From positions 29,343-93,342 of the forward strand of contig JBBQJT010000006.1 in NCBI GenBank assembly GCA_038326165.1: 64,000 nucleotides of DNA, read 5' to 3'. Made by a program: the position numbers and the translations under genes. Source of the DNA: JAEUUM01 sp038326165 (GTDB lineage: Bacteria > Bacteroidota > Bacteroidia > Chitinophagales > Saprospiraceae). The notes below the pieces were generated by a model that was not told the origin of the DNA, did no database searches, and was given only the letters and a program-made list of their open reading frames with translations. Positions within the stretch are counted from its first letter, which is position 1, and each line of letters opens with the position of its first letter. Shown in pieces: positions 51,924 through 61,260 of this stretch.

Positions 51924-53573
51924 ATGAAACAATACTCAAAAACCTATCTCCAGCAGTTTTGCACCATTGCATTATTTCTATTAAGCAACCATTTAAGCTT
52001 TGCCCAAGATGATGCTATGGACAAATCAGCTAATTCTGCAATGCAATATACTTCAACTCCTAAGCACATGTGGGAGTTTGGAATAAATGGAGGTTTTAAT
52101 ATTGTGACAGGCGATGTAGATTTTGCTCCAGGGTTTGGAGGTGGATTACACATCCGAAGAGCAATTGATAATATTTTCTCAATTCGATTGGACGGACAGT
52201 ATCGCCAGTTGAATGGATTTGAAAAAGAAGACTCAAGAAATCCAGATGCCAAGAACAGCCCTGTTCTTGGGAGCGGACCAAATGGATTGGGTTATGGAAC
52301 TCTGGTATCATGGTATCCCAATTACCGAACTACAATGTATTCCGGAACAATCCAATTGGTGATGTCCTTAAATCAATTCCGCTTCTTAAAACCAAATCGC
52401 ACCATGAATCCTTATATTTTTGGAGGCGCTGGCTTAACCAGTTTTAAGGTAAAGGCTGACGCCTTAGATAAAAACAATGCAATTTATAATTTTACCAGCT
52501 CTCCAAGCAAAGGAGATCTAGACGGAACTTATGAAACAGAATTGGTGCTTACTTCGGATGATTTGAATAAGAATAATCTCTCAGCGATCGTTGATGTGGG
52601 TGCTGGGATAGCATTCAAAATCAGCAAAAGATTCAACATCGGAATTGAGCAGAAGATTACTGGCATTTTTGGTCGTGGTTCAGATTTTCTTGACGGCGCA
52701 TTTTATCGTTCGGATGTAGATCAAACCAATAATCGAGACTTGGTATCTTCAACTTACATTCGTTTGAATTTTAATATTGGCAATAAAGAGAAAAGATCTG
52801 AGCCATTGTGGTGGATCAATCCACTTGATTTTGTCTTAAATGACATAGCTGAACTTAAGGCAAGACCTAAATTGGACCTTACGGATACCGATGGTGATGG
52901 TATTATAGATATGCTTGATCAGGAAAAAGAGAGCCCTGCTGGTGCTGCCGTGGATACAAGAGGTATTGTTCTGGATAGTGACACTGACGGTGTTCCTAAT
53001 TATCTTGATAAAGAACCTTATTCTCCACCTAATTATAAGGTAAACGCTGACGGTGTTGCAGATGTACCTAAAGATTTCATGACTCAAGGTGATGTCAACA
53101 AACTCATTGATGCAAAATTGACAGATTTCAAGCTAACCAAAAATTCTGGTGCTGCCAATGATATGTTCTTGCCAATGATTCATTTTGACTTAGATAAATA
53201 CACTGTCAAGTCCACAGAAGTAGAAAAATTGGCGCAGATAGCTGCCATGTTACAAAATAATCCTGAACTAAAAATAGTTGTTTCAGGCCACACTGATAAA
53301 TTGGCAAGCGAGGAATACAACCAAATGCTTTCCTACAACAGAGCAAAGGCTTCAATTGAATATTTGGTCAATCGCTTTGGGATTGCAAGAGAAAGATTGG
53401 TATTGAATTATGGTGGTGAGGAATCAAGCCTTATCAATGCTTCTGGAAATAATTATATCAATAGACGTGCTGAATTCAGAGTAGCTAGACCAGCGGATTC
53501 AGAAATGAAGAAACCTTTAGGGCCTAAAGCAGGCAGTGGAAAAATTGAAGGAAGCCGTGACGCTGGGTATTAA
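51924..53573 (+). CDS. OmpA-family outer-membrane protein with TSP type-3 calcium repeats
   Basis: 549 residues. Signal peptide to about 28 (SFAQ). An N-terminal outer-membrane beta-barrel spans about 45-300, followed by Asp-rich thrombospondin type-3 motifs DTDGDGIIDMLD and DSDTDGVPNYLD that bind calcium. A C-terminal OmpA peptidoglycan-binding domain comes last: VVSGHTDKLASEEYN, LSYNRAKASIEYLV and NRRAEFRVA. The protein probably anchors the outer membrane to the wall. The ATG at 51924 is chosen because it has a good signal peptide and sits downstream of the promoter. Confidence 0.88.
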   Translation: MKQYSKTYLQQFCTIALFLLSNHLSFAQDDAMDKSANSAMQYTSTPKHMWEFGINGGFNIVTGDVDFAPGFGGGLHIRRAIDNIFSIRLDGQYRQLNGFEKEDSRNPDAKNSPVLGSGPNGLGYGTLVSWYPNYRTTMYSGTIQLVMSLNQFRFLKPNRTMNPYIFGGAGLTSFKVKADALDKNNAIYNFTSSPSKGDLDGTYETELVLTSDDLNKNNLSAIVDVGAGIAFKISKRFNIGIEQKITGIFGRGSDFLDGAFYRSDVDQTNNRDLVSSTYIRLNFNIGNKEKRSEPLWWINPLDFVLNDIAELKARPKLDLTDTDGDGIIDMLDQEKESPAGAAVDTRGIVLDSDTDGVPNYLDKEPYSPPNYKVNADGVADVPKDFMTQGDVNKLIDAKLTDFKLTKNSGAANDMFLPMIHFDLDKYTVKSTEVEKLAQIAAMLQNNPELKIVVSGHTDKLASEEYNQMLSYNRAKASIEYLVNRFGIARERLVLNYGGEESSLINASGNNYINRRAEFRVARPADSEMKKPLGPKAGSGKIEGSRDAGY

Positions 53574-53699
53574 TTGAGTTGAACCCTGACAATGAAAATC
53601 AACCAACTTGGTTTTTTTTAACGGCGTGAGCTCCTGATTTTTATCCGTCAATTCTTGCAAAGAAATTTCTGTTGCATGAGTTGGGTTAATAGACAAAAA

Positions 53700-53730
53700 G
53701 AAAAGGCTTTGCAATTTGCAAAGCCTTTTC
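53700..53730. terminator. Bidirectional terminator between OmpA and CHAT genes
   Basis: AAAAGGCTTTGC (53701-53712) is complementary to GCAAAGCCTTTT (53717-53728) with a 4-base loop and T/A runs on both sides. Confidence 0.85.
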
Positions 53731-53738
53731 TATTAGGC

Positions 53739-56660
53739 TTATTTTAGCTTGATGTATTTAATGATCAATACTGTGCCAACAAGCAATGTAATGCTTATGA
53801 AAAACCAAAAAAAGAACGGTTTTGATTGCTCAATTGGTTTGTTTGAATTTGATTCAAGACTGGACAAAATCATTGCACCCCAATAGTACGGATGTGCATA
53901 TTGATCTAATTGATTGTCGAGATATTGTAGCTTTGAATTTCGAATGGCTACATCACAAGGCAGACCAGATTTTAGATTTTTCATAAAATCGGTTACCAAA
54001 ATTTTAGTTTGAAAATCAGGGACCGACCACAGATTCGAAATGATGTTTTTATTTCCGGCAAAGAGGAAAGCACGGGTCAAGCCAATGATGCCTTCACCGC
54101 TTTGTTGGGCTCCGCTTCCAGATTGGCAAGAACTCAACATGGTAATATTGCTCTTGAAGTTCCATTTGTACAGTTCGGCAACAGTGATCTTTGTTCCCGA
54201 ATTTCTGGTAGAATCCTTAAGCCAAAGGTATGAAAGATTGCCATTGACAGGGTCCGCAATGGCGTGACAAGCTATGTGAACTATTCTGGCGGACTTACTT
54301 GCAAGCATTAGATTTTTAGTATCGCCATTTTCTGAAATCCGAGATTCCTTTGGATTCCAAAGCTGTGCGCATGCTTTTATCTCAGCACAGGCCATAGGAA
54401 TAGCAGCTAATTTTTCATTGTTGGATATGCCAGGGTCATAGCACAGTCCCCAATATTCAATGGGATACTTGTTGACTTTGTTGTCGTGAAATAAAGTTGA
54501 AGTCCAGCCAGGTGAATACGAAATGATTTTTTCTTTTATCAGGAAGGGAACCTTGCTCCAAGATTGGGCTGAGTTATTTGATGTAACAAGGAGTTCAAAA
54601 GGTATTTCATTCAATTGACCATCATGACTTATTACCAATTTTCTTGCTGATGAAGGAATGAATGAAAGCAGATTTTTGTACAAATAATAAGCGGGTTGTA
54701 CGATTTCAGCTATTGGGCGCTTATCGTTAATTGATTTTTTCAGTGTATTGAGTGCCAGATCAAATTGCTCATCTGCAGGAATAGATTCAATTCCATAATT
54801 AGTTTTGGTAGTCCAATTGACGATAATTTCATCATACACACGAGTATAGCTGATAAAGCAAATACTGTCAGAACCAATGTTGTTATGAAATTTATCAAAG
54901 TCGAATAACTGAAGTTGGTACTTCAGATGGTGGTAGTTGGGGTGTGTGTAGGCGAGTTCATTGATCCAGATTTTGTATGCTTTCAAGCGTTCAGCTTTTT
55001 CATCAAGTTTATCAACTGATCCGCCTTGAGAGTTATCGGATAGTACATTTCGGATATTGCTGATCAAATCTTTTTCTTGATCTCTTAATTCAAGAGGAAG
55101 TTCCAAAGAGTCTGCAATATTCAACTTTAGGTTTGAAACCAATAGGTTGTTTCTATTCTTTTCACTCAATTGGCAGACTTTCAAGAACATATTTTTGTCT
55201 TTGGTTTTCCTAAACAGATCACAGCCTGATAGCATACCTTCTTGAATTGCATTGAGATACTTGTTGCTCAAACTAAAACTGACTTTATTGTTCACTTGAT
55301 AAGATCTTCGGTAATCGTGTACCTCAATTTGTCTGAGACAAAGATCAACAATGATTTTTTGCCATGGAATCTCATCTGCAGTTGCGGGCATGGCATGCAT
55401 CAATTCACGAATGGTATGTAGTTGGTTGTCTAATATTGGAAACTTGATAATCGTTTTCTCGGTTATTGGTTTTTCAATATCACATCCTTCTGCTTTCAAC
55501 TTGTTCAAAAGTTGAGTAATGGGAATAACTGTTGGCTCGTTTAAAAAAGAAATTCTTGTATTTAAAAGTTGGTATTCGAAGTCAAAAACAACTGAAGAAA
55601 TTCCCAGTTTTTTTCTTAATTCTAAATGTTTAGGGAGCCATTCTTTAGCCCCTTTGACATTTTTGGATTGAATGAGCGATTCTATGATGTTATAGATTAT
55701 ATTAATTTCAATAAATGGGTTCAGCCCTTGTTTGGAATCAATATGACTACCGTATGCATCTATGAAAAGGGGAGCAGCTTTTTCATAATTTCCTAAACTG
55801 AATTCAATATTAGCCAATGAAATATCAAGTATCGGAATATCTTCAACTTGGTTGTGTAGTTTGGCCAATTCTTTGGCACTGTATAGGTATTTTTTGGCCT
55901 CATCCAGTCTGTTATTGGGTATCAAAACGTATTCAGAATAGCTGAGTGCAGTAGTTATGGTATTTCTGACGTAGGTGAATTCATTATCGTATTTATAATT
56001 TTCTGATTTTTTATACAGTTTTTCTAAAAGGTCATAATCACCATCAATAAATAGATGATGGGCGTATTTGCTAAGCAGACCATATTCAAGGGCAGCATCT
56101 TTATTCTTTAGCTTGGATGCAAGATGGAAGGATTGGTTATGGAAATATTTTGCGCGTTTGTGATCGAAATCATCAGCTATTTTTCCCGCCTCTCGATAGC
56201 TTGCAATTATGGTTTTATAATCGCGTGGCACGCTCAACCATTTCCGGCAGATTGCCAATTGCATACCCGTTAATGCAAGTTTTGCTTGGCCTTTGAAATG
56301 GAGTATTTTTGCTTTGTTGTGATAGAATTTTCCCCAATCTAGGTGTGAGCCTCCGTGTTGTTTCATCCAGCCCAACTGAATAATCAAAACAGAATCTACC
56401 GAATTCAAATCAGTAAGTGAGCCATAACAAGCTACCAGTTTGGTATAGAGTGCGTTGGCTTTTGATTCATTCCCTTTGCTTTGGTTGATGATATTAATGT
56501 ACGCATTGGACTCAATAATTGCCTGAGCAGCTTCACCAGATTTCAACTTTGATTCAACGGAGGCCAAGCATTTCAAGTATTCCTTGTTATCAAAGTTTTG
56601 AGCATTGATATTTTGAATGCTTAAAATGAACAACAGACTACAATATTGTTTTAATTTCAT
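53739..56660 (-). CDS. CHAT-domain cysteine peptidase with TPR-like repeats and C-terminal membrane anchor
   Basis: 973 residues. A signal peptide (ending NINAQ) precedes a long helical region (about 25-640) resembling degenerate tetratricopeptide repeats. The CHAT (caspase HetF-associated) domain spans about 640-935, with the catalytic His in IVHIACHAIAD (H799) and Cys in MLSSCQSGSGAQQSGEG (C845). A final membrane helix is at about 949-969, ending KYIKLK. Orientation would put TPR and CHAT parts in the periplasm, anchored in the inner membrane. CHAT proteases act in caspase-like cascades elsewhere; the substrate here is unknown. Divergent from the secreted hydrolase, with 31 bases between the start codons. 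Confidence 0.88.
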   Translation of the reverse strand: MKLKQYCSLLFILSIQNINAQNFDNKEYLKCLASVESKLKSGEAAQAIIESNAYINIINQSKGNESKANALYTKLVACYGSLTDLNSVDSVLIIQLGWMKQHGGSHLDWGKFYHNKAKILHFKGQAKLALTGMQLAICRKWLSVPRDYKTIIASYREAGKIADDFDHKRAKYFHNQSFHLASKLKNKDAALEYGLLSKYAHHLFIDGDYDLLEKLYKKSENYKYDNEFTYVRNTITTALSYSEYVLIPNNRLDEAKKYLYSAKELAKLHNQVEDIPILDISLANIEFSLGNYEKAAPLFIDAYGSHIDSKQGLNPFIEINIIYNIIESLIQSKNVKGAKEWLPKHLELRKKLGISSVVFDFEYQLLNTRISFLNEPTVIPITQLLNKLKAEGCDIEKPITEKTIIKFPILDNQLHTIRELMHAMPATADEIPWQKIIVDLCLRQIEVHDYRRSYQVNNKVSFSLSNKYLNAIQEGMLSGCDLFRKTKDKNMFLKVCQLSEKNRNNLLVSNLKLNIADSLELPLELRDQEKDLISNIRNVLSDNSQGGSVDKLDEKAERLKAYKIWINELAYTHPNYHHLKYQLQLFDFDKFHNNIGSDSICFISYTRVYDEIIVNWTTKTNYGIESIPADEQFDLALNTLKKSINDKRPIAEIVQPAYYLYKNLLSFIPSSARKLVISHDGQLNEIPFELLVTSNNSAQSWSKVPFLIKEKIISYSPGWTSTLFHDNKVNKYPIEYWGLCYDPGISNNEKLAAIPMACAEIKACAQLWNPKESRISENGDTKNLMLASKSARIVHIACHAIADPVNGNLSYLWLKDSTRNSGTKITVAELYKWNFKSNITMLSSCQSGSGAQQSGEGIIGLTRAFLFAGNKNIISNLWSVPDFQTKILVTDFMKNLKSGLPCDVAIRNSKLQYLDNQLDQYAHPYYWGAMILSSLESNSNKPIEQSKPFFFWFFISITLLVGTVLIIKYIKLK

Positions 56661-56691
56661 GCCATTGAATCAATTATAAAATAACAAGATA

Positions 56692-57834
56692 ATGACACAT
56701 TTAATTAAACTGATAGCTTTATGCAATTTTTTATTTTTTGCAAGCAATCAAGTCACTGCTCAATTCGCAATTGGCCGAACTACAAGGGATTTTAAAGATG
56801 CGGATCGCAACAACAGAAATGTCAATGTAATTATCCATTATCCTGCATTGACCAACGGAACAGATGTGCCAATTGCTGACGGCCTATTCCCCGCAATTTC
56901 GATAGGACACGGATTTGTAATGATGGTTTCGTCCTATGACCACATGGCTGATTCATTTGCCGTGGCAGGAATGATTGGGATTAAAGTGAATACAGAGACT
57001 TCCTTCGCGCCTTCACACGGGGATTTTGGTAAGGATTTGGCATTTGTGTTAAAAGCTCTGAAGGCGGAATCCTTAATTTCTACCAGCATATTTTACAATA
57101 GGGTAGCTGAAAATAAGGCTGTAATAGGTCACAGTATGGGTGGTGGAGCTACATTTCTGGCTGGTGGTGCAGATTCAGATATTGACGCTTTAGTGGGATT
57201 TGCACCTGCTGAAACTTCTGTTAGTGCCATTGGAGCTGCTGGAAATATTGATGTTCCAGTTTTGATATTCACTGCTGAAGATGATTGTGTCGTGCCTCCT
57301 TCTGGTTCTCCCAAGCAGATTTACGAAGCTTTGAGCGGACCTTGCAAATGGCTTATGGATGTCAAGCAAGCAAGCCATTGCAAATTTGCCCTCAACAATG
57401 CATTGTGCAATATTGGAGAAGCAAACTGTCAAGGCAAGTTGACCCATTTACAACAACAAAAGATCATGTTCAGGTACATGATGCCCTTTCTAAAAGCCAA
57501 TTTATTGGATCAAAAATCGCCTTGGCTTAAAATAATGGAAAATGTATCCAACGACACCGAAGTCAGCCTTCAAACACCAGGATTTTGTTTTGCCTTAAGC
57601 GTTAAATCGCCATATTTACAATCAAATAAATTGATTCGAATTCAAGCAAATTCTTACCAATTGGAAACTACCCTAACGGGAAGTCTGCGTGTTTTTGATC
57701 TATTAGGACGGCAGATTTTTCAAGCGGAAGTCCTGCCAGGGATTTCTACAATTGTTATAAATCCAGACTTTAAAGGTATTCGGTTGTTTGTTTTGTCTAA
57801 CAAAAGTGGAGAACAAAGCTGGAAAATGGACTGA
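56692..57834 (+). CDS. Secreted alpha/beta hydrolase with C-terminal sorting-like domain
   Basis: 380 residues. Signal peptide (ending NQVTAQ). An alpha/beta-hydrolase core of the chlorophyllase/dienelactone-hydrolase-like group has nucleophile Ser in IGHSMGGGATF, acidic residue in FTAEDDCVVPP and His in QASHCKFAL. Residues about 300-380 form a beta-rich tail with FDLLGRQIFQAE and STIVINPDFKGIRLFVLSNKSGEQSWKMD-type strands. This resembles a type IX C-terminal sorting domain, though shorter in conserved detail. With porU/porV present, export by type IX secretion is plausible. Ester or amide substrate unknown. Divergent from the CHAT gene. Confidence 0.78.
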   Translation: MTHLIKLIALCNFLFFASNQVTAQFAIGRTTRDFKDADRNNRNVNVIIHYPALTNGTDVPIADGLFPAISIGHGFVMMVSSYDHMADSFAVAGMIGIKVNTETSFAPSHGDFGKDLAFVLKALKAESLISTSIFYNRVAENKAVIGHSMGGGATFLAGGADSDIDALVGFAPAETSVSAIGAAGNIDVPVLIFTAEDDCVVPPSGSPKQIYEALSGPCKWLMDVKQASHCKFALNNALCNIGEANCQGKLTHLQQQKIMFRYMMPFLKANLLDQKSPWLKIMENVSNDTEVSLQTPGFCFALSVKSPYLQSNKLIRIQANSYQLETTLTGSLRVFDLLGRQIFQAEVLPGISTIVINPDFKGIRLFVLSNKSGEQSWKMD

Positions 57835-57890
57835 GGATTGCGTATAAATTTGAGTGCTTTTCAAAATATGATGAGAGCATAATCTGACCA

Positions 57891-57968
57891 GATAGCCTTG
57901 GCTTATGCTAAGTTGTCACTTTTGGCATTTCCCCTAAAGGTGTCCAAAAAAGATCTAGCTGGACAAAC
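57891..57968. repeat. Imperfect direct repeat, copy 1
   Basis: Shares GCTAAGTT, TCACTTTTGGCATT, AAAGATCT and GCTGGACAAAC with the copy at 58015. It has about 11 extra bases (GGTGTCCAAAA region) relative to copy 2. Confidence 0.6.
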
Positions 57969-58014
57969 CTGTATAATTTGGAATTTGGTTTTTGCAATTC
58001 GTTGAAGCTGATTG

Positions 58015-58079
58015 GACAGCCTTTTCTTACGCTAAGTTATCACTTTTGGCATTGCCCCCAAAGATCTCGCTGGACAAAC
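58015..58079. repeat. Imperfect direct repeat, copy 2
   Basis: Second copy, 124 bases downstream of the first. It has a run of five C where copy 1 has CCCC and lacks the 11-base insert. Confidence 0.6.
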
Positions 58080-58456
58080 TCGCTGATGTGGATTTCTCTT
58101 TCTTGGTTTATCGGGTTCAAAGTTGATTGGTGTTTCAATCTTTCTGACTTTCTAAGTCCAAGGATTCCCTCGAAAATCCTACGTTGCTGGGCTCGGACAG
58201 TGTCTAGCGGGGGATCCGCTTTGGAGCGGAATTGGGTTTTTGTGTTTGGAATAAAACTATTTTAACCCAAATTCAGCTTTAGACGCTGAATCGACGAAAT
58301 TTTTGATTATTCCAAAAATTTGTCAGCGTTTAACCTTGATAAAATCAAAGATTTCCGTCTACCAAAAGGGCAAAATCCGCTATTGTAGATTTTGGAATTA
58401 ACATTATGCTATGAGTTTTGTTTTATATTTTCATGTCTCACTAGTTGTAAACCTTT

Positions 58457-58464
58457 TATATTTG
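58457..58464 (+). promoter_or_regulatory. -7 promoter element for the M20 peptidase operon
   Basis: TATATTTG matches TAnnTTTG 20 bases before the ATG at 58485. A -33 box at normal spacing is not clear. Confidence 0.45.
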
Positions 58465-58484
58465 CAGCCTTAATCAAGCATTTT

Positions 58485-59873
58485 ATGCCAAGCATACAGT
58501 CTTATATCGAATCCAACAAGCAAAGGTTTTTGGATGAATTACTGGATTTTCTTAGAATTCCATCAGTTAGTGCTGATCCTGCTTACAAGGCAGATGTAGC
58601 CAGAACAGCTGATTTTGTTGCTGATGCCCTTAGAAAGGCGGGCGCTGACAATGTTGAAATTTGTAAAACTGCTGGACACCCGATAGTTTATGCTGATAAG
58701 CTCACTGATCCATCTAAGCCAACAATTTTGGTGTATGGGCACTATGATGTACAGCCGCCTGATCCGCTTGATTTGTGGGATTCTCCCGCATTTGAACCAG
58801 TGATAAAGACAACTAAATTACATCCTGAAGGTGCAATTTTTGCACGAGGAGCATGCGATGACAAAGGTCAAGTGTTTATGCACATCAAGGCTTTTGAGTA
58901 TTTGATAAGTGAATCAGAACTGCCTTGTAATATCAAATTCATGATAGAAGGAGAGGAAGAAGTTGGCTCAAGTAATCTGGGTACTTTTTGTCGTGAAAAT
59001 GTTGATCGATTGAGAGCGGATGTTGTTTTGATTTCAGATACAAGTATAATTGCAAATGACACACCATCAATAACCACAGGTCTTCGAGGTTTGAGTTATC
59101 TGGAAGTGGAAGTAACTGGTCCCAATCGTGATCTGCATTCTGGAGTTTATGGAGGGGCTGTGCCCAATCCTATCAACGTATTGTGTTCGATGATCGCTTC
59201 ATTGCACGACAAAAACAAGCACATCACGATTCCAGGATTTTATGATCAAGTTGCAACGGTTAATACGGATGAAAGAGCAGAAATGAACAAGGCGCCATTT
59301 GATTTGGTAGCTTACAAATCGGATCTGAAGATAAATGATGTAATGGGCGAAACGGGTTATACTAGTTTAGAAAGAACCAGTATACGGCCTACATTAGATG
59401 TAAATGGAATATGGGGTGGTTACATCGGTGAAGGTGCCAAAACGGTCCTTCCATCTAAGGCATTTGCTAAAATCAGTATGAGATTGGTACCTAACCAACA
59501 TTCACATGATATTTCGGAGTTGTTTGCCAAACATTTCCGATCAATTGCCCCTCCGGGCGTTGAAGTTGAAGTGCGTCCCCATCATGGTGGAGAACCTGTG
59601 GTGACTCCTACAGATTCTAAAGAGTATGCAGCAGCATTTCAAGCAATGGAGGCGACCTATGGCAAAGCTCCAATACCTCAACGAGGCGGAGGAAGTATAC
59701 CTATTGTAGCACTTTTTGAAGAAGTACTCGGCGTAAAATCAGTGCTCATGGGCTTTGGATTAGACAGTGACAGCATACATTCCCCTAATGAACACTATGG
59801 ATTGTTCAATTTTTATAAAGGCATAGAGACGATTCCTTACTTTCATCGTTATTATGCCAAGTTGAAATCTTAA
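58485..59873 (+). CDS. M20-family zinc dipeptidase
   Basis: 462-residue cytosolic metallopeptidase (carnosinase/CNDP-like M20 group). Zinc ligands are in VYGHYDVQPP, GACDDKGQ, EGEEEVGSSN (with the catalytic Glu), ISDTSI and the C-terminal SIHSPNEHYG. The inserted dimerisation domain (about 195-350) includes RDLHSGVYGGAVPNP. No signal peptide from the chosen ATG at 58485, where the -7 element supports the start. It heads an apparent operon with the FKBP, trmD, DinB and barrel genes. Confidence 0.9.
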   Translation: MPSIQSYIESNKQRFLDELLDFLRIPSVSADPAYKADVARTADFVADALRKAGADNVEICKTAGHPIVYADKLTDPSKPTILVYGHYDVQPPDPLDLWDSPAFEPVIKTTKLHPEGAIFARGACDDKGQVFMHIKAFEYLISESELPCNIKFMIEGEEEVGSSNLGTFCRENVDRLRADVVLISDTSIIANDTPSITTGLRGLSYLEVEVTGPNRDLHSGVYGGAVPNPINVLCSMIASLHDKNKHITIPGFYDQVATVNTDERAEMNKAPFDLVAYKSDLKINDVMGETGYTSLERTSIRPTLDVNGIWGGYIGEGAKTVLPSKAFAKISMRLVPNQHSHDISELFAKHFRSIAPPGVEVEVRPHHGGEPVVTPTDSKEYAAAFQAMEATYGKAPIPQRGGGSIPIVALFEEVLGVKSVLMGFGLDSDSIHSPNEHYGLFNFYKGIETIPYFHRYYAKLKS

Positions 59874-59897
59874 TTATTACTCATCAATCAATATTTC

Positions 59898-60563
59898 ATG
59901 TCAAAAATTTCTTTTATCTTATTCATCGCAATTGGCCTTACTTTTTCGGCTTTTTGCCAAAAATCAACCAATAAAATGGATTCTATCAGTTACAGTCTGG
60001 GTGTATTAATTGCACAAAATCTCAAAGGTCAAGGTTTTGATAAATTGGATCCTGCCTCATTAACATTAGCGGTTCAAGACGTGTTAGCAGGAAAACCTAC
60101 TTCCATCAGTGCTGAAGAAGCAGGAAAATTGGTTAACAGCTACATCGAGAAGCAAAAAATGTCTCAATCTGAAGGGATAATCAATGAAGGCAAAACTTTT
60201 CTTGAAGACAACGCAAAGAAACCAGGAGTTGTATCATTGCCAAGTGGAATGCAGTACACCGTCATGAAGGAAGGAACTGGACCTAAGCCGGGACCTAATG
60301 ATAAGGTGACAACTCATTATCATGGCACTTTGATCAGCGGTGAGGTTTTTGATAGTTCAGTTGATAGGGGTGAACCAGCTTCATTTCCGGTAAATGGAGT
60401 GATCAAAGGTTGGACTGAGGCATTACAATTGATGCCAGTAGGTTCCAAATGGAAATTGTTTATTCCTTCTCCATTGGCTTATGGCGAAAGAGGTGCTGGT
60501 GGCAAGATCAAACCTTACGCTACTTTGGTTTTTGAAGTAGAGTTGCTGAGCATAGACAAATAA
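59898..60563 (+). CDS. FKBP-type peptidyl-prolyl isomerase
   Basis: 221 residues. A signal peptide (ending FSAFCQ) precedes an N-terminal FKBP dimerisation domain (MDSISYSLGVLIAQNLKGQG) and the FKBP catalytic domain (VTTHYHGTLISGEVFDSS, WTEALQLMPVGSKWKLFIP, LAYGERGAG, LVFEVELL). Mip/FkpA layout, acting on periplasmic or exported proteins. It shares one base with trmD (TAATG), so translation is coupled. Confidence 0.92.
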   Translation: MSKISFILFIAIGLTFSAFCQKSTNKMDSISYSLGVLIAQNLKGQGFDKLDPASLTLAVQDVLAGKPTSISAEEAGKLVNSYIEKQKMSQSEGIINEGKTFLEDNAKKPGVVSLPSGMQYTVMKEGTGPKPGPNDKVTTHYHGTLISGEVFDSSVDRGEPASFPVNGVIKGWTEALQLMPVGSKWKLFIPSPLAYGERGAGGKIKPYATLVFEVELLSIDK

Positions 60564-61258
60564 TGGAGTCGCAGCCCATGCGATTTGACATTATAACCCT
60601 CCATCCGGAGCTTCTTCATGGCCCGTTGCATCATTCAATTATGCAACGGGCCGTGTCTAAAGGTAAAATGGAAATTCACATTCATAACTTACGTGAATAT
60701 GGCTTAGGTAAGAGTAAACAAGTGGATGACTACCAATATGGTGGAGGTGCTGGCATGGTCATGATGCCTGAACCACTTGCCAATTGTATCGATCTACTAA
60801 AGTCACAGAGGAATTACGATCATGTGATATATTTTACGCCTGATGGAATTACACTTAGGCAATCTTTAGTGAATAGATTGTCTCTCTTGGGCAATTTATT
60901 GCTCATATGTGGACATTACAAAGGAATAGATCAACGGATTCGGGATTTGTACGTTACACTTGAAATATCTGTAGGCGACTTTGTGCTTTCAGGTGGTGAA
61001 ATTCCAGCTTGTACTTTGGTTGATGCTGTAGGTCGAATTATACCAGGGGTATTGAACGATGAGACTTCCGCATTGACGGACTCTTTTCAAGACAATTTAC
61101 TTGCGCCACCAGTTTATACAAGGCCCGTCGAATTTCAAGGAATGCGCATACCGGAAATATTGCTCTCTGGTCATGGACAACAAATAGAAGACTGGAGATA
61201 TGAACAATCTATCTCAATTACACAGCTCAAACGTCCAGATTTACTAGAAAATACTTAA
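60563..61258 (+). CDS. trmD: tRNA (guanine-N1)-methyltransferase TrmD
   Basis: 231-residue SPOUT methyltransferase that makes m1G37 in tRNAs and prevents +1 frameshifts. QYGGGAGMVMMPEPL, LICGHYKGIDQR and the knot sequence SVGDFVLSGGEIPACTLVDAVGR are present. The rps16-rimM-rplS neighbours usual in other phyla are missing. The ATG may be 60563 or 60578 (MRFDIITLHPE). Confidence 0.96.
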   Translation: MESQPMRFDIITLHPELLHGPLHHSIMQRAVSKGKMEIHIHNLREYGLGKSKQVDDYQYGGGAGMVMMPEPLANCIDLLKSQRNYDHVIYFTPDGITLRQSLVNRLSLLGNLLLICGHYKGIDQRIRDLYVTLEISVGDFVLSGGEIPACTLVDAVGRIIPGVLNDETSALTDSFQDNLLAPPVYTRPVEFQGMRIPEILLSGHGQQIEDWRYEQSISITQLKRPDLLENT

Positions 61259-61260
61259 TT

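Larger units (their letters stand above)
57835..58484. other. Gene-free region with direct repeats and hairpins
   Basis: About 650 bases with no credible gene. An imperfect direct repeat is at 57891-57968 and 58015-58079. Four inverted repeats follow: AGGATT/AATCCT (58161-58180), TCCGCT/AGCGGA (58215-58230), ATTCAGC/GCTGAAT (58271-58291) and AAATTTTTG/CAAAAATTT (58297-58321). A 95-codon open frame at 57978-58265 includes one repeat copy and looks non-coding. The promoter of the next gene is at the end. Confidence 0.6.

Noticed and set aside
53574..53738. Possible small gene between ompA and the CHAT gene
   Set aside because: The space is mostly a terminator; remaining frames are short and without features.
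58211..58233. Hairpin as a Rho-independent terminator for the hydrolase gene
   Set aside because: No T-run follows the stem and it lies almost 400 bases after the stop codon.
57978..58265. 95-codon open frame in the gene-free gap
   Set aside because: It contains one repeat copy and two of the hairpins, with irregular composition and no recognisable motif.
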